Shown: piece by piece, positions 27,607 to 36,726 of the stretch | How the letters are laid out: each line of letters opens with the position of its first letter | Position numbering within the stretch: the first letter of the stretch is position 1 | NCBI RefSeq assembly: GCF_900163665.1 | Contig: NZ_FUIA01000011.1 | Coordinates: 1-64,000, forward strand | Origin: Frigoribacterium sp. JB110 | GTDB taxonomy: Bacteria > Actinomycetota > Actinomycetes > Actinomycetales > Microbacteriaceae | DNA: 64,000 bases | Direction: 5' to 3' | Program-made: the position numbers and the translations under genes | The notes under the pieces: model-generated | Seen by the model: only the letters and a program-made list of their open reading frames with translations | What the model was told of the DNA's origin: nothing | Databases searched by the model: none

Positions 27607-28965
27607 ATGACCAGCACCACTCAGGCGGCTTCGAAGCCGCTCAACTCCCGCGGCCGCGTGATCGCCGCAAGCCTCGTCGGCACGACGGTGGAGTTCTACG
27701 ACTTCTACGCGTACGCCACCGCCGCCGCCCTCGTCTTCCCGCACCTGTTCTTCCCCGAGTTCAGCCCGACCGCCGGCCTGCTGTCGTCGTTCGCTGTGTT
27801 CGGCGCAGCAATGGTCGCCCGTCCGATCGGCGCAATCGTGTACGGCCACTTCGGCGACAAGTTCGGCCGCAAGTCCACGCTTGTAGCATCGCTGCTGACG
27901 ATGGGCATCGCGACGTTCCTCATCGGCCTGTTGCCGACGTACGACGCGATCGGGCTGTGGGCCGCCGGACTGCTGCTGGTGCTGCGTCTCGCCCAGGGCT
28001 TCGCGCTCGGCGGCGAGTGGTCCGGCGCCGCCCTGGTGGCGACCGAGAACGCGCCCGAGGGCAAACGCGCGCTGTACGGCACCTTCCCGCAGCTGGGTGC
28101 TCCGATCGGCTTCATCATCGCGAACCTGCTGTTCCTCGTGCTGAACTACGCTCTCCCCGGCGACGCCGCCAACGTCGAAGACGCCTTCCTCTCCTGGGGA
28201 TGGCGCATCCCGTTCCTGTTCTCGGCCGTGATGGTCGTCGTCGGCCTGTGGGTGCGGCTGAAGCTCGTCGAGTCCGACGCGTTCCAGCGCGCCGAGAAGA
28301 AGGGCGACATCAAGAAGGCACCGCTCGGACACGTGTTCGCCAAGCACTGGTGGCAGCTCATCCTGGGCACGTTCTTCATGCTCGCCACCTACGTGCTGTT
28401 CTACCTGATGACGAACTTCACGCTCTCGTACGGCACCACGGCCGCCGATGCCGACGTGCCGGGGCTCGGTTTCGCGCGCACCGACTTCGTGCTGATGCAG
28501 ATCTTCGGGGTGGTGTTCTTCGGCATCTTCACCCTCATCTCCGGTCCCCTCGCCGACCAGATCGGCCGCCGCAGACTGCTGATCTGGGTGACCTGCGGCA
28601 TCATCGCGCTCGGCCTGGTGTACACGGTCTTCCTGATGCCGCACGACAGCGCGCAGTTCACCGGGGCTCTCACGCAGACGTTCCTGATCTTCGGGTTCAC
28701 ACTGATGGGCATGACGTTCGGCCCGATGGGCGCGCTGCTGCCTGAGCTGTTCCCGACATCGGTGCGCTACACCGGATCAGCCGTGGCGTACAACGTCTCC
28801 TCGATCCTCGGCGCATCGGTCGCTCCGCTGATCGCCATCTGGCTGTGGAGCGTCGGCGACGGCAACCCGTGGTTGGTGGGCCTGTACATGTCGGCCGCCG
28901 GTGTACTCACCCTGGTCGCATTGCTCCTCGGCAAGGAGACCAAGGACGTCGACATCAACGCGTGA
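27607..28965 (+). CDS. MFS transporter of the metabolite:H+ symporter type
   Basis: The 452-residue protein has twelve predicted membrane segments and the MHS family signatures: G-T-T-V-E-F-Y-D-F-Y-A-Y at the N-terminus, the GDKFGRK loop between helices two and three, R-L-A-Q-G-F-A-L-G-G-E-W, and the P-E-L-F-P-T-S-V-R-Y-T-G near helix ten or eleven. MHS proteins import organic acids, including shikimate and aromatic or dicarboxylic acids. The gene sits next to an aromatic hydroxylase operon, so an aromatic acid is a reasonable guess. The ATG at 27607 has TAAGG upstream. A good -10 (TATAGAAT) lies at 27461. Confidence 0.93.
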   Translation: MTSTTQAASKPLNSRGRVIAASLVGTTVEFYDFYAYATAAALVFPHLFFPEFSPTAGLLSSFAVFGAAMVARPIGAIVYGHFGDKFGRKSTLVASLLTMGIATFLIGLLPTYDAIGLWAAGLLLVLRLAQGFALGGEWSGAALVATENAPEGKRALYGTFPQLGAPIGFIIANLLFLVLNYALPGDAANVEDAFLSWGWRIPFLFSAVMVVVGLWVRLKLVESDAFQRAEKKGDIKKAPLGHVFAKHWWQLILGTFFMLATYVLFYLMTNFTLSYGTTAADADVPGLGFARTDFVLMQIFGVVFFGIFTLISGPLADQIGRRRLLIWVTCGIIALGLVYTVFLMPHDSAQFTGALTQTFLIFGFTLMGMTFGPMGALLPELFPTSVRYTGSAVAYNVSSILGASVAPLIAIWLWSVGDGNPWLVGLYMSAAGVLTLVALLLGKETKDVDINA

Positions 28966-28976
28966 CGACCACCTTC

Positions 28977-29018
28977 CGGAACGGCCCTCGGCTTCACACG
29001 AAGCCGAGGGCCGTTCCG
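28977..29018. terminator. Strong hairpin terminator after the MFS gene
   Basis: Perfect 19-bp stem (CGGAACGGCCCTCGGCTTC with its complement) around the loop ACAC. It separates the transporter from the monooxygenase operon. Confidence 0.85.
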
Positions 29019-29055
29019 CATCCGAACACCGGCGCCCGCGATATTGCTCCTTGCG

Positions 29056-29097
29056 TTCGTTGGGGTACGTACCATATTCTGTTCGTACCCCAACGAA
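29056..29097. promoter_or_regulatory. Large operator upstream of the monooxygenase-marR operon
   Basis: Perfect 14-bp inverted arms TTCGTTGGGGTACG and CGTACCCCAACGAA around a 14-bp AT-richer spacer, 42 bp in total. It ends 10 bp before the ATG, so a bound protein would cover the promoter or ribosome site. The MarR protein encoded second in the operon is the obvious candidate. Confidence 0.8.
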
Positions 29098-29107
29098 AGA
29101 GTCCGGC

Positions 29108-31009
29108 ATGGAGTACTACCGAGACGGGTTCCACCCCGGCGATCCCGCCGTTCGCCCGGCGACGGCTCCCCCGCGCAGCGGTCTCCCCGACGAGGTCGAC
29201 GTGCTGGTCGTCGGGTCAGGGCCGGCCGGACTGGTCGCCGCCGCGCAGCTCGCGCAGTTCCCGGCGATCTCGACGGCCGTCATCGAGCGCCGACCCGAGC
29301 CGTTGCAGCTCGGCCAGGCCGACGGCGTCGCCTGCCGCTCCCTCGAGATGTTCCAGGCGTTCGGCCTCGCCGGGCAGATGATCGACGAGGGCGCCTGGGT
29401 CACCGAGGTGCACTTCTGGCGGCCGGATCCGGATGCCCGTTCGCAGATCCGCAGAGCCGATCGCGTGCAGGACGTCGCCGACGACCTCAGCGAGATGCCG
29501 CACATCATCCTGAACCAGGCCCGCATCCACGACCATCTGCGCGGCGCGATGGCGAAGGCGCCGACCCGGCTCGGCGTCGACCACGGCTGGGAGTTCATCG
29601 GCCTGACCCGTGACGACTCGCGCTCCCATCCGGTCGAGGTCGCGCTCAGAGGCGTTCCGAGCGGCGAGGCGCGTGTCATCCGGGCCCGCTATGTCATCGG
29701 AGCCGACGGCGCTCGCAGCGATGTCCGCGGGGCGATCGATCGCACGCTCTCCGGTGACCGCACGAACCATGCATGGGGCGTGATGGACATCATGCCGATC
29801 ACCGACTTCCCCGACTTCCGGTTCAAGAACGCTGTGCAGTCGGACGGGCACGGCTCCCTGCTGTCGATCCCGCGCGAGGGCGGGCACCTGGTGCGCCTCT
29901 ACGTCGATCTCGGCACCGTGACCGAAGCCGATCGCGGCGACATCCGTTCGAAGACGGCGGAGGACGTGCTCGCGGTGGCCGGGCGGATCCTGCAGCCGTA
30001 TTCGATCGAGGCCGCCGAGACAGTGTGGTTCAGCGTGTACGAGGTAGCCCAGCGGATCGCCGACGGCTTCGACGACGCGGTCGGCCGCGCTGGCGTCGAC
30101 CCGCGCGTGTTCATCACGGGTGACGCGTGCCACACGCACTCCGCGAAGGCGGGGCAGGGCATGAACGTGTCGATGCAGGACGGCTTCAACCTCGGCTGGA
30201 AGCTCGCAGCGGTCTTGGAGGGGCGGGCCGATCCGCAGCTCCTCGAGACCTACGATGCCGAGCGCCGGCCGATCGCGCAGGAGCTGATCGACTTCGACAA
30301 GGAATGGTCGGAGATGATCGCCGCGCCGGCGGCGGATCCGGATCATCCGGAGCGCGGCGGCATCGACCCCGACGAGCTGGCCGCGTACTTCACGCAGCAG
30401 GGGCGCTACACGGCAGGCGTCGCCGCACGCTACGCGCCGGAGCACTCTCCCCTCACCGGCACCGATGCGCACCAGGAGCTCGCGACGGGTCTGATCGTCG
30501 GCGAGAGGTTCCATTCCGCGCCCGTCGTGCGCGTCGGCGACGGGCGGCCGATGCAGCTCGGCCACTGCCACACCGCCGATGGCCGGTGGCGTGCGTATCT
30601 GTTCGCCGATGCGGGTGAGCACCGGATGAATGCGCTGTGCGAGTGGCTCGCAGCAGGCGACGGCTCCCCCATCCGGCGCTACGGCGCGGGACTCGACGTC
30701 GACGCGATCCTCGACGTGCGCGGCGTGCTGCAGCGCGACCTGCACGACGCCGACGCGTCGAACGTGCCCCCGTTGCTCGCACCGCGTGCCGGCAGGCTCG
30801 GGCTGACCGATCACCACAAGGCGTTCGTGCCAGGCGCCGGAGACATCTACGCGATGCGCGGCATCGATCGCGAACGCGGCGCTCTCGTGCTGGTGCGGCC
30901 CGATCAGTACATCGCACAGGTGCTGCCGCTCGAGGCGACAGAAGAGCTCGTCGCGTTCTTCGAGCGCGCGTTCTTCCGCCCGGTCGCGACTGGCAGGCCG
31001 GCGTCATGA
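29108..31009 (+). CDS. mobA: FAD-dependent aromatic hydroxylase, 3-hydroxybenzoate 4-monooxygenase (MobA)-like
   Basis: The 633-residue protein is a class A flavoprotein monooxygenase of the phenol hydroxylase branch. The FAD-binding GSGPAG is at 36-41, and the family motif GDACHTHSAKAGQGMNVSMQ, followed by D-G-F-N-L-G-W-K, lies in the second half. A C-terminal thioredoxin-like dimerisation domain follows, starting near residue 460. The N-terminus and the Q-A-D-G-V-A-C-R-S-L-E region resemble MobA, which turns 3-hydroxybenzoate into protocatechuate using NADPH and oxygen; 3,5-dihydroxybenzoate would give gallate. The exact substrate is not provable here. The start follows a 42-bp operator and the stop overlaps the MarR start. 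Confidence 0.82.
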   Translation: MEYYRDGFHPGDPAVRPATAPPRSGLPDEVDVLVVGSGPAGLVAAAQLAQFPAISTAVIERRPEPLQLGQADGVACRSLEMFQAFGLAGQMIDEGAWVTEVHFWRPDPDARSQIRRADRVQDVADDLSEMPHIILNQARIHDHLRGAMAKAPTRLGVDHGWEFIGLTRDDSRSHPVEVALRGVPSGEARVIRARYVIGADGARSDVRGAIDRTLSGDRTNHAWGVMDIMPITDFPDFRFKNAVQSDGHGSLLSIPREGGHLVRLYVDLGTVTEADRGDIRSKTAEDVLAVAGRILQPYSIEAAETVWFSVYEVAQRIADGFDDAVGRAGVDPRVFITGDACHTHSAKAGQGMNVSMQDGFNLGWKLAAVLEGRADPQLLETYDAERRPIAQELIDFDKEWSEMIAAPAADPDHPERGGIDPDELAAYFTQQGRYTAGVAARYAPEHSPLTGTDAHQELATGLIVGERFHSAPVVRVGDGRPMQLGHCHTADGRWRAYLFADAGEHRMNALCEWLAAGDGSPIRRYGAGLDVDAILDVRGVLQRDLHDADASNVPPLLAPRAGRLGLTDHHKAFVPGAGDIYAMRGIDRERGALVLVRPDQYIAQVLPLEATEELVAFFERAFFRPVATGRPAS

Positions 31010-31434
31010 GCACCATCGACTCCCGCCTCCTCACCCACACCGGTCACCTCCTCCGGCGCGCACAGCAGGTGCACCAGGCGGCGTGGAACGCGCACGTGTC
31101 GACCACGATCTCGAGCGTGCAGTACGCGGCGCTGCACGTCGTCTCACGCGAGCCAGGTGCGAGTCAGGCGCGGCTCGGTGCGACCCTCGGCCTCGACCGG
31201 TCGACGATCGCCGACCTCGTGGCGCGGATGGTGCGGCGGGGCCTGCTCGCCAGGACCGCGTCCGCCGACGATGCGCGCAGCAAGTCGCTGCATGTCACTC
31301 CGGACGGCGCCGAAGCGCTCGCGGACCTGCGCCCGAAGGTCGACGCCATCGAGCCGATCGTCACCGGCGGCGCGGACGAACACGACCGCGCCGAGCTGCA
31401 CCGGCTGCTCCTGCAGATCGTCGACGGAGCCTGA
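31006..31434 (+). CDS. MarR family transcriptional regulator
   Basis: This 142-residue winged-helix protein starts at ATG 31006, overlapping the monooxygenase stop (ATGA). It has the MarR core at about residues 30-100: I-S-S-V-Q-Y-A-A-L, the recognition region A-R-L-G-A-T-L-G-L-D-R-S-T-I-A-D-L-V, and the wing T-A-S-A-D-D-A-R-S-K-S-L-H-V-T. MarR proteins often sense aromatic acids. Being co-encoded with the hydroxylase, it probably binds the 29056-29097 operator and controls its own operon. It is convergent with the dioxygenase gene, 16 bp away. Confidence 0.92.
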   Translation: MSTIDSRLLTHTGHLLRRAQQVHQAAWNAHVSTTISSVQYAALHVVSREPGASQARLGATLGLDRSTIADLVARMVRRGLLARTASADDARSKSLHVTPDGAEALADLRPKVDAIEPIVTGGADEHDRAELHRLLLQIVDGA

Positions 31435-31450
31435 CTCGCCGACGCACCCG

Positions 31451-32401
31451 TCACACGACGGGAGTGCCGTGGGTGTGGAAGGACTCGATCGTCTTCATTC
31501 CCCAGGCCTGACCCTTCTTGCGCTCTTCTTCGCTCCATTCGACGACCGGCTGATCCGGGTCGAGCAGCAGGCGCGCGCCGGCGTTGGCGAACTCGATGCG
31601 GTTGCCGCCCGGCTCCCACACGTACAGGAAGAACGTCTGGTTGATCGCGTGCTTGTGCGGGCCTGACTCGATGTGGATGCCGTTCTCGAGGAAGATGTCG
31701 GCGGCCTTGAGGATGTCCTCGCGCGTGTCTGGTGCGAAGGCGATGTGGTGCAGGCGGTTGCCGTGCTTGGTCCAGTCATCGCTGTAGACCATGTCGTACG
31801 ACTTCAGCCCGAAGTGGAACCACCAGGCGGCGAACTTTCCGTTGTTGAGCCTGATGCGCTCGCTCTCGCGCATGCCGAGGGCATCGCGCATGAACTCGCC
31901 GTTGGCCTCGACGTCCTTGCCCAGGAAGTTGATGTGATCGAGCCGTCGCGCGTTCACGCCGACGCCGGGGAACTTCGATGCCTGGTTCTTCAGCGCGGGT
32001 CGGTCCTCTGAGCCGGCGACGTAGCGCTCGGTTTCGTAGTAGATCCCGAGCTCGTGACCGTCCGGGTCGTTGAACAGGTACGTCCTGCCTGTGCCGACCT
32101 CGCCGTCGACCCAGCCGATGCCGAGACCGGCGGCCTCGATCTCCTTCACGCGCCGCTCCAGTGCCTCCTGGCTCGATGCGCGCAGCGACGTGCGGCCGAC
32201 GCCGGCGGCGTCCTTCTTCGTGAGCTTGATGGTGTACAGCTCGTAGTCGTCCCACGTGCGCAGGTACACCGAATCACCCGCTTCGGCGACGACCCGCATC
32301 GCGAGCAGGTCGCGGAAGAAGAACAGGCTCTCGTCGAACTTCGGCGTGTACAGCTCGACGTTCGCCAGGTGTGCGATGTCGAACGATGTGTAGTCGGTCA
32401 T
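31451..32401 (-). CDS. Extradiol ring-cleavage dioxygenase, VOC superfamily (catechol 2,3-dioxygenase type)
   Basis: The 316-residue protein has two vicinal-oxygen-chelate repeats (about 8-125 and 150-275). The probable Fe(II) ligands in the second repeat are His156 in DHINFLG, His218 or 219 in RLHHIAF and Glu270 in GGNRIEF, the spacing seen in catechol 2,3-dioxygenases. It would open a vicinal dihydroxy ring with oxygen. It is the last gene of a minus-strand operon with galB, galC and galD, 61 bp after galD, with AGAGGA before its ATG. In known gallate and methylgallate pathways the ring-opening enzyme is of the unrelated LigAB type, so this pairing is uncommon. Confidence 0.87.
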   Translation of the reverse strand: MTDYTSFDIAHLANVELYTPKFDESLFFFRDLLAMRVVAEAGDSVYLRTWDDYELYTIKLTKKDAAGVGRTSLRASSQEALERRVKEIEAAGLGIGWVDGEVGTGRTYLFNDPDGHELGIYYETERYVAGSEDRPALKNQASKFPGVGVNARRLDHINFLGKDVEANGEFMRDALGMRESERIRLNNGKFAAWWFHFGLKSYDMVYSDDWTKHGNRLHHIAFAPDTREDILKAADIFLENGIHIESGPHKHAINQTFFLYVWEPGGNRIEFANAGARLLLDPDQPVVEWSEEERKKGQAWGMKTIESFHTHGTPVV

Positions 32402-32462
32402 CGTCGTCCTCTCTGACAGGTGTTGCGCGATGCCCCGGATGATCGGGGCGCGCTCGGGTGAA

Positions 32463-33566
32463 TCACAGTCTCGGGCGGGGGAACACGGTTCCCTCGAACA
32501 GTTTGCGCGCGGTGCGGATGGCGACGGACCGCGTCACGTCGAATGCGCCGTCCCGTTCGGCGATGGCGACGTCGACGTCGAAGTGACCCGTGGGGTGCTC
32601 GACGACGAACGGCTCGCCTTCCGCCGGCGGCACGGCCACGCCTTCTCCGACGGAACCTCGCGCCACGGCGCCCGCGGCCGCGGTGAGCGCGCCGAGCACA
32701 CCGACGGAGGTATGCACACGGAAGCCGTCACCGCCCTGGGGCAGGAACGTGCGCGTCGTCATACCGGTCCCGCCTCGCGGGGCGGAGATGGCGACCATCT
32801 TCGGGATCGTGGCCCGCGCGACGTCGCCCAGCCCCATCCGGTCGGCCGCAGAGATCCGGAGGTGTTCGAGACGCTCGGCGAGGGCGGCGTCCGCTTCGAG
32901 ATCTGCCGGCGCGGCATCCGGATCGATGCCGAGGTCCTGAGACCGCAGCAGCACGGACGGCATGCCGTTGTCGACGCAGGTGACGGCGACGGAGTCGATC
33001 TCGTCCCTGACGCTCCCGGTCGGGAACAGCGCTCCGGCAGTCGAGCCCGCTGTGCCCTCGAAGTCGAGCGCGATCGCACCCGCTGTTCCCGGCACGCCGT
33101 CGATCGCCTGGTCGCCGTCGTAGTCGACCGAGACCGTGCCGCTCGCACCGGTCTCGGTGCGGAACGTCGCCGTCGCGATGCTCCCGGTGTTCAGCATCCG
33201 GATGCGCACGCGCGTCTGGCCGGCCGTCGCCGCGACGAGCCCGCGCTCGACGGCGAACGGGCCGACGCCTGCGATGATGTTGCCGCAGTTCTGCTTGTCG
33301 CTGACGAACGCCTCGTCGACGCCGGTCTGCAGGAACAGGTAGTCGACATCGGTGTCGGCGCCGTCGCTCGGCGAGACGACCGCGACCTTCGAGGTGAGCG
33401 GGTGCGCGCCGCCGATGCCGTCGATCTGCCGCTCATCCGGTGTGCCCATGGTGCGCAGCAGCAGTTCGTCGCGTTCGGCGGCGTCAGCCGGCAGATCGGA
33501 GGCCAGGAAGTACGCCCCCTTGGACGTGCCTCCCCGCATCTGAATGCACGGGATGCCGATACTCAT
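32463..33566 (-). CDS. galD: 4-oxalomesaconate tautomerase (PrpF superfamily)
   Basis: GalD interconverts the keto and enol forms of 4-oxalomesaconate after ring opening of gallate-type compounds. The 367-residue protein has the PrpF/GalD hallmarks: CIQMRGGTSKGAYF near the N-terminus, G-G-A-H-P-L-T-S-K-V-A-V-V, and the active-site Cys94 in KQNCGNIIAG. Assignment to GalD instead of PrpF (2-methylaconitate isomerase) rests on the galC and galB neighbours. The ATG overlaps the galC stop by 4 bp. Confidence 0.88.
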   Translation of the reverse strand: MSIGIPCIQMRGGTSKGAYFLASDLPADAAERDELLLRTMGTPDERQIDGIGGAHPLTSKVAVVSPSDGADTDVDYLFLQTGVDEAFVSDKQNCGNIIAGVGPFAVERGLVAATAGQTRVRIRMLNTGSIATATFRTETGASGTVSVDYDGDQAIDGVPGTAGAIALDFEGTAGSTAGALFPTGSVRDEIDSVAVTCVDNGMPSVLLRSQDLGIDPDAAPADLEADAALAERLEHLRISAADRMGLGDVARATIPKMVAISAPRGGTGMTTRTFLPQGGDGFRVHTSVGVLGALTAAAGAVARGSVGEGVAVPPAEGEPFVVEHPTGHFDVDVAIAERDGAFDVTRSVAIRTARKLFEGTVFPRPRL

Positions 33567-34270
33567 CGGCCGTATTCCTCCTGCGACATATACCGCACTC
33601 CGAGGCCCTCGAGCGTCGTTCTCAGACCCTTGCGGTCGAGGCTGAGCTCCGCACCCGATCCGTACGCCTCACGGTCGGCGTCCTCCTTCGCCTGCCTGGC
33701 GTCGGACTTCTCGAGCGCGGCATCGGCCCCCTCACGAGGCACGCACACGATGCCGTCGTCGTCGGCGATCACGATGTCGCCGGGCCGGATGAGCTGCCCG
33801 CCCACCGTGACGGAGACGTTGACCGAGCCCGCGGTCGCCTTGACGGTGCCCTGCGAGTGCACGCCGTTCGACCAGACAGGAAAGTCCATCTCGCGCAGGT
33901 CGGCGGTGTCGCGCACGCCCGTCTCGGTGACGAGGCCGAGCACCCCGCGCGCCTTCAGCGCCGTGGCGAACAGGTCACCGAACGCGCCGTCGGCGGATCC
34001 GGATGTCGTGGCCACGACGAGCACGTCGCCCGGCTCGCACTGCTCGATCGCCGCGTGGATCATCAGATTGTCGCCTGGCCAGCTCAGCACCGTGACAGCA
34101 GACCCGCCGATGCGCGCACCCTGCTGGATCGGCCGGATGCCTGGGCCCACCAGACCCACGCGGCCCTGCGCCTCGTGCACGGTCGCCACGCCGTGCTCAG
34201 CCAGGCGAGCGATCACGGCCGCGTCGCCGCGCCGGATGTCGGTGACGACGATGCCGAGAGGCGAGCTCAT
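33563..34270 (-). CDS. galC: 4-carboxy-4-hydroxy-2-oxoadipate aldolase/oxaloacetate decarboxylase
   Basis: GalC (LigK) cleaves 4-carboxy-4-hydroxy-2-oxoadipate to pyruvate and oxaloacetate. The 235-residue protein is RraA-like, with P-G-D-N-L-M-I-H-A-A-I, the G-A-F-G-D-L-F-A-T-A region, R-G-V-L-G-L-V-T-E-T-G-V-R-D and GDIVIADDDGIVCVPR, which hold the divalent metal and substrate. The RraA family also includes RNase E inhibitors, but the C-terminal extension and the gal neighbours favour the aldolase. Both ends overlap adjacent genes by 4 bp. Confidence 0.9.
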   Translation of the reverse strand: MSSPLGIVVTDIRRGDAAVIARLAEHGVATVHEAQGRVGLVGPGIRPIQQGARIGGSAVTVLSWPGDNLMIHAAIEQCEPGDVLVVATTSGSADGAFGDLFATALKARGVLGLVTETGVRDTADLREMDFPVWSNGVHSQGTVKATAGSVNVSVTVGGQLIRPGDIVIADDDGIVCVPREGADAALEKSDARQAKEDADREAYGSGAELSLDRKGLRTTLEGLGVRYMSQEEYGR

Positions 34271-35022
34271 CTCAGCTCCCCCGTCACCTGCGGGTAGTAC
34301 CGCTGGTATGCCTCACCCATCGTCTCGTGCGGCAGGCCGAGGTTCGGGCCGGCGTTGCGCTTGACCTGCACGCCACGGCGCTCGGCGAGGTCGGTGTAGT
34401 ACTTCCACATGTGCTTCTGCGCCGGCAGGCACTCCATCGCCGCCTGCTTGCGCGGGAACGCATCGGTGATGTCGAGCAGCACGTTCGGCTTGAAATCGCA
34501 TTGCTCTGGCTGGTGCGGCTCGAAGAAGAACACCGGCGGCGCGCCGATGATGTCATCCGTGGTGGGAAACGTGCCGTCGGAGTTCGCCACGCCGATCGCC
34601 TGGGCCAGAACGCGCGCCTGCAGCGCCATCCGCGCAGCCGCCGGGTGATCGCCGTTGTACGGGTCGGCGAGGGGATGCGTGAGCACCACCGTCGGCTGCA
34701 CACGGCGGTACACATCGACGAGCTTGGCGACAGCCTCCTGCGACTCCACCAGCGGATAGTCACCCATGTCGAGGAACTCGATCTCGGCTCCGAGCGCATC
34801 GGCGGCCGCTGTCGCCTCCTCGCGGCGCACTGCCTTGATCTCGTCGAGCGACTTCCCCGCGAGCCACTGGCTGGCCGATTCTCCCCGCTCACCGTACGAC
34901 ACGCACACGACGGTCGCCTTCTCACCGCGCATCGCCGCGGCCGCGATCGCGCCGCCCGCGCGCCATACGAAATCGCCGGCATGGGCGCTCACCACGAGGA
35001 GCGCCGGGGTCTGCTCTGCCAT
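34267..35022 (-). CDS. galB: 4-oxalomesaconate hydratase, PIG-L/LmbE superfamily
   Basis: GalB hydrates 4-oxalomesaconate to 4-carboxy-4-hydroxy-2-oxoadipate. The 251-residue protein has the PIG-L fold motifs with zinc ligands at about His14 and Asp17 (VSAHAGDF) and His126 (PYNGDHPAAARMA). The Pseudomonas GalB enzyme belongs to this otherwise deacetylase superfamily, and the direct coupling to galC and galD supports the hydratase role over deacetylation. The start at 35022 has GGAGAG seven bases upstream. It is the first gene of the galB-galC-galD-dioxygenase operon. Confidence 0.85.
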   Translation of the reverse strand: MAEQTPALLVVSAHAGDFVWRAGGAIAAAAMRGEKATVVCVSYGERGESASQWLAGKSLDEIKAVRREEATAAADALGAEIEFLDMGDYPLVESQEAVAKLVDVYRRVQPTVVLTHPLADPYNGDHPAAARMALQARVLAQAIGVANSDGTFPTTDDIIGAPPVFFFEPHQPEQCDFKPNVLLDITDAFPRKQAAMECLPAQKHMWKYYTDLAERRGVQVKRNAGPNLGLPHETMGEAYQRYYPQVTGELR

Positions 35023-35076
35023 GGAAGAGCTCTCCGTTCTGCGCGCATCGTGATGGTCCGCGCGCAGAAACAGTGA

Positions 35077-36651
<1,575 letters not shown>

Positions 36652-36657
36652 GGACCC

Positions 36658-36720
36658 CGTTCACCTGACGCCAGCTGCTACCACAACGTCGTTTCTGGAG
36701 CAGTTGGCGTCAGGTGAACG
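36658..36720. repeat. 63-bp near-perfect palindromic element
   Basis: Arms of 22 bp with one mismatch, starting CGTTCACCTGACGCCA, enclose a 19-bp centre. The centre itself contains CCA...AACG T CGTT...TGG. It sits between convergent genes and could be a bidirectional terminator or a REP/MITE-type mobile palindrome. Confidence 0.75.
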
Positions 36721-36726
36721 CGCGCG

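Noticed and set aside
33563..34270. Calling the RraA-like protein an RNase E inhibitor
   Set aside because: The length, C-terminal extension and coupling to galB and galD fit the aldolase better.
32430..34364. 644-codon plus-strand open frame across galD and galC
   Set aside because: The translation is low-complexity. The minus strand encodes two recognised enzymes with overlapping starts and stops.
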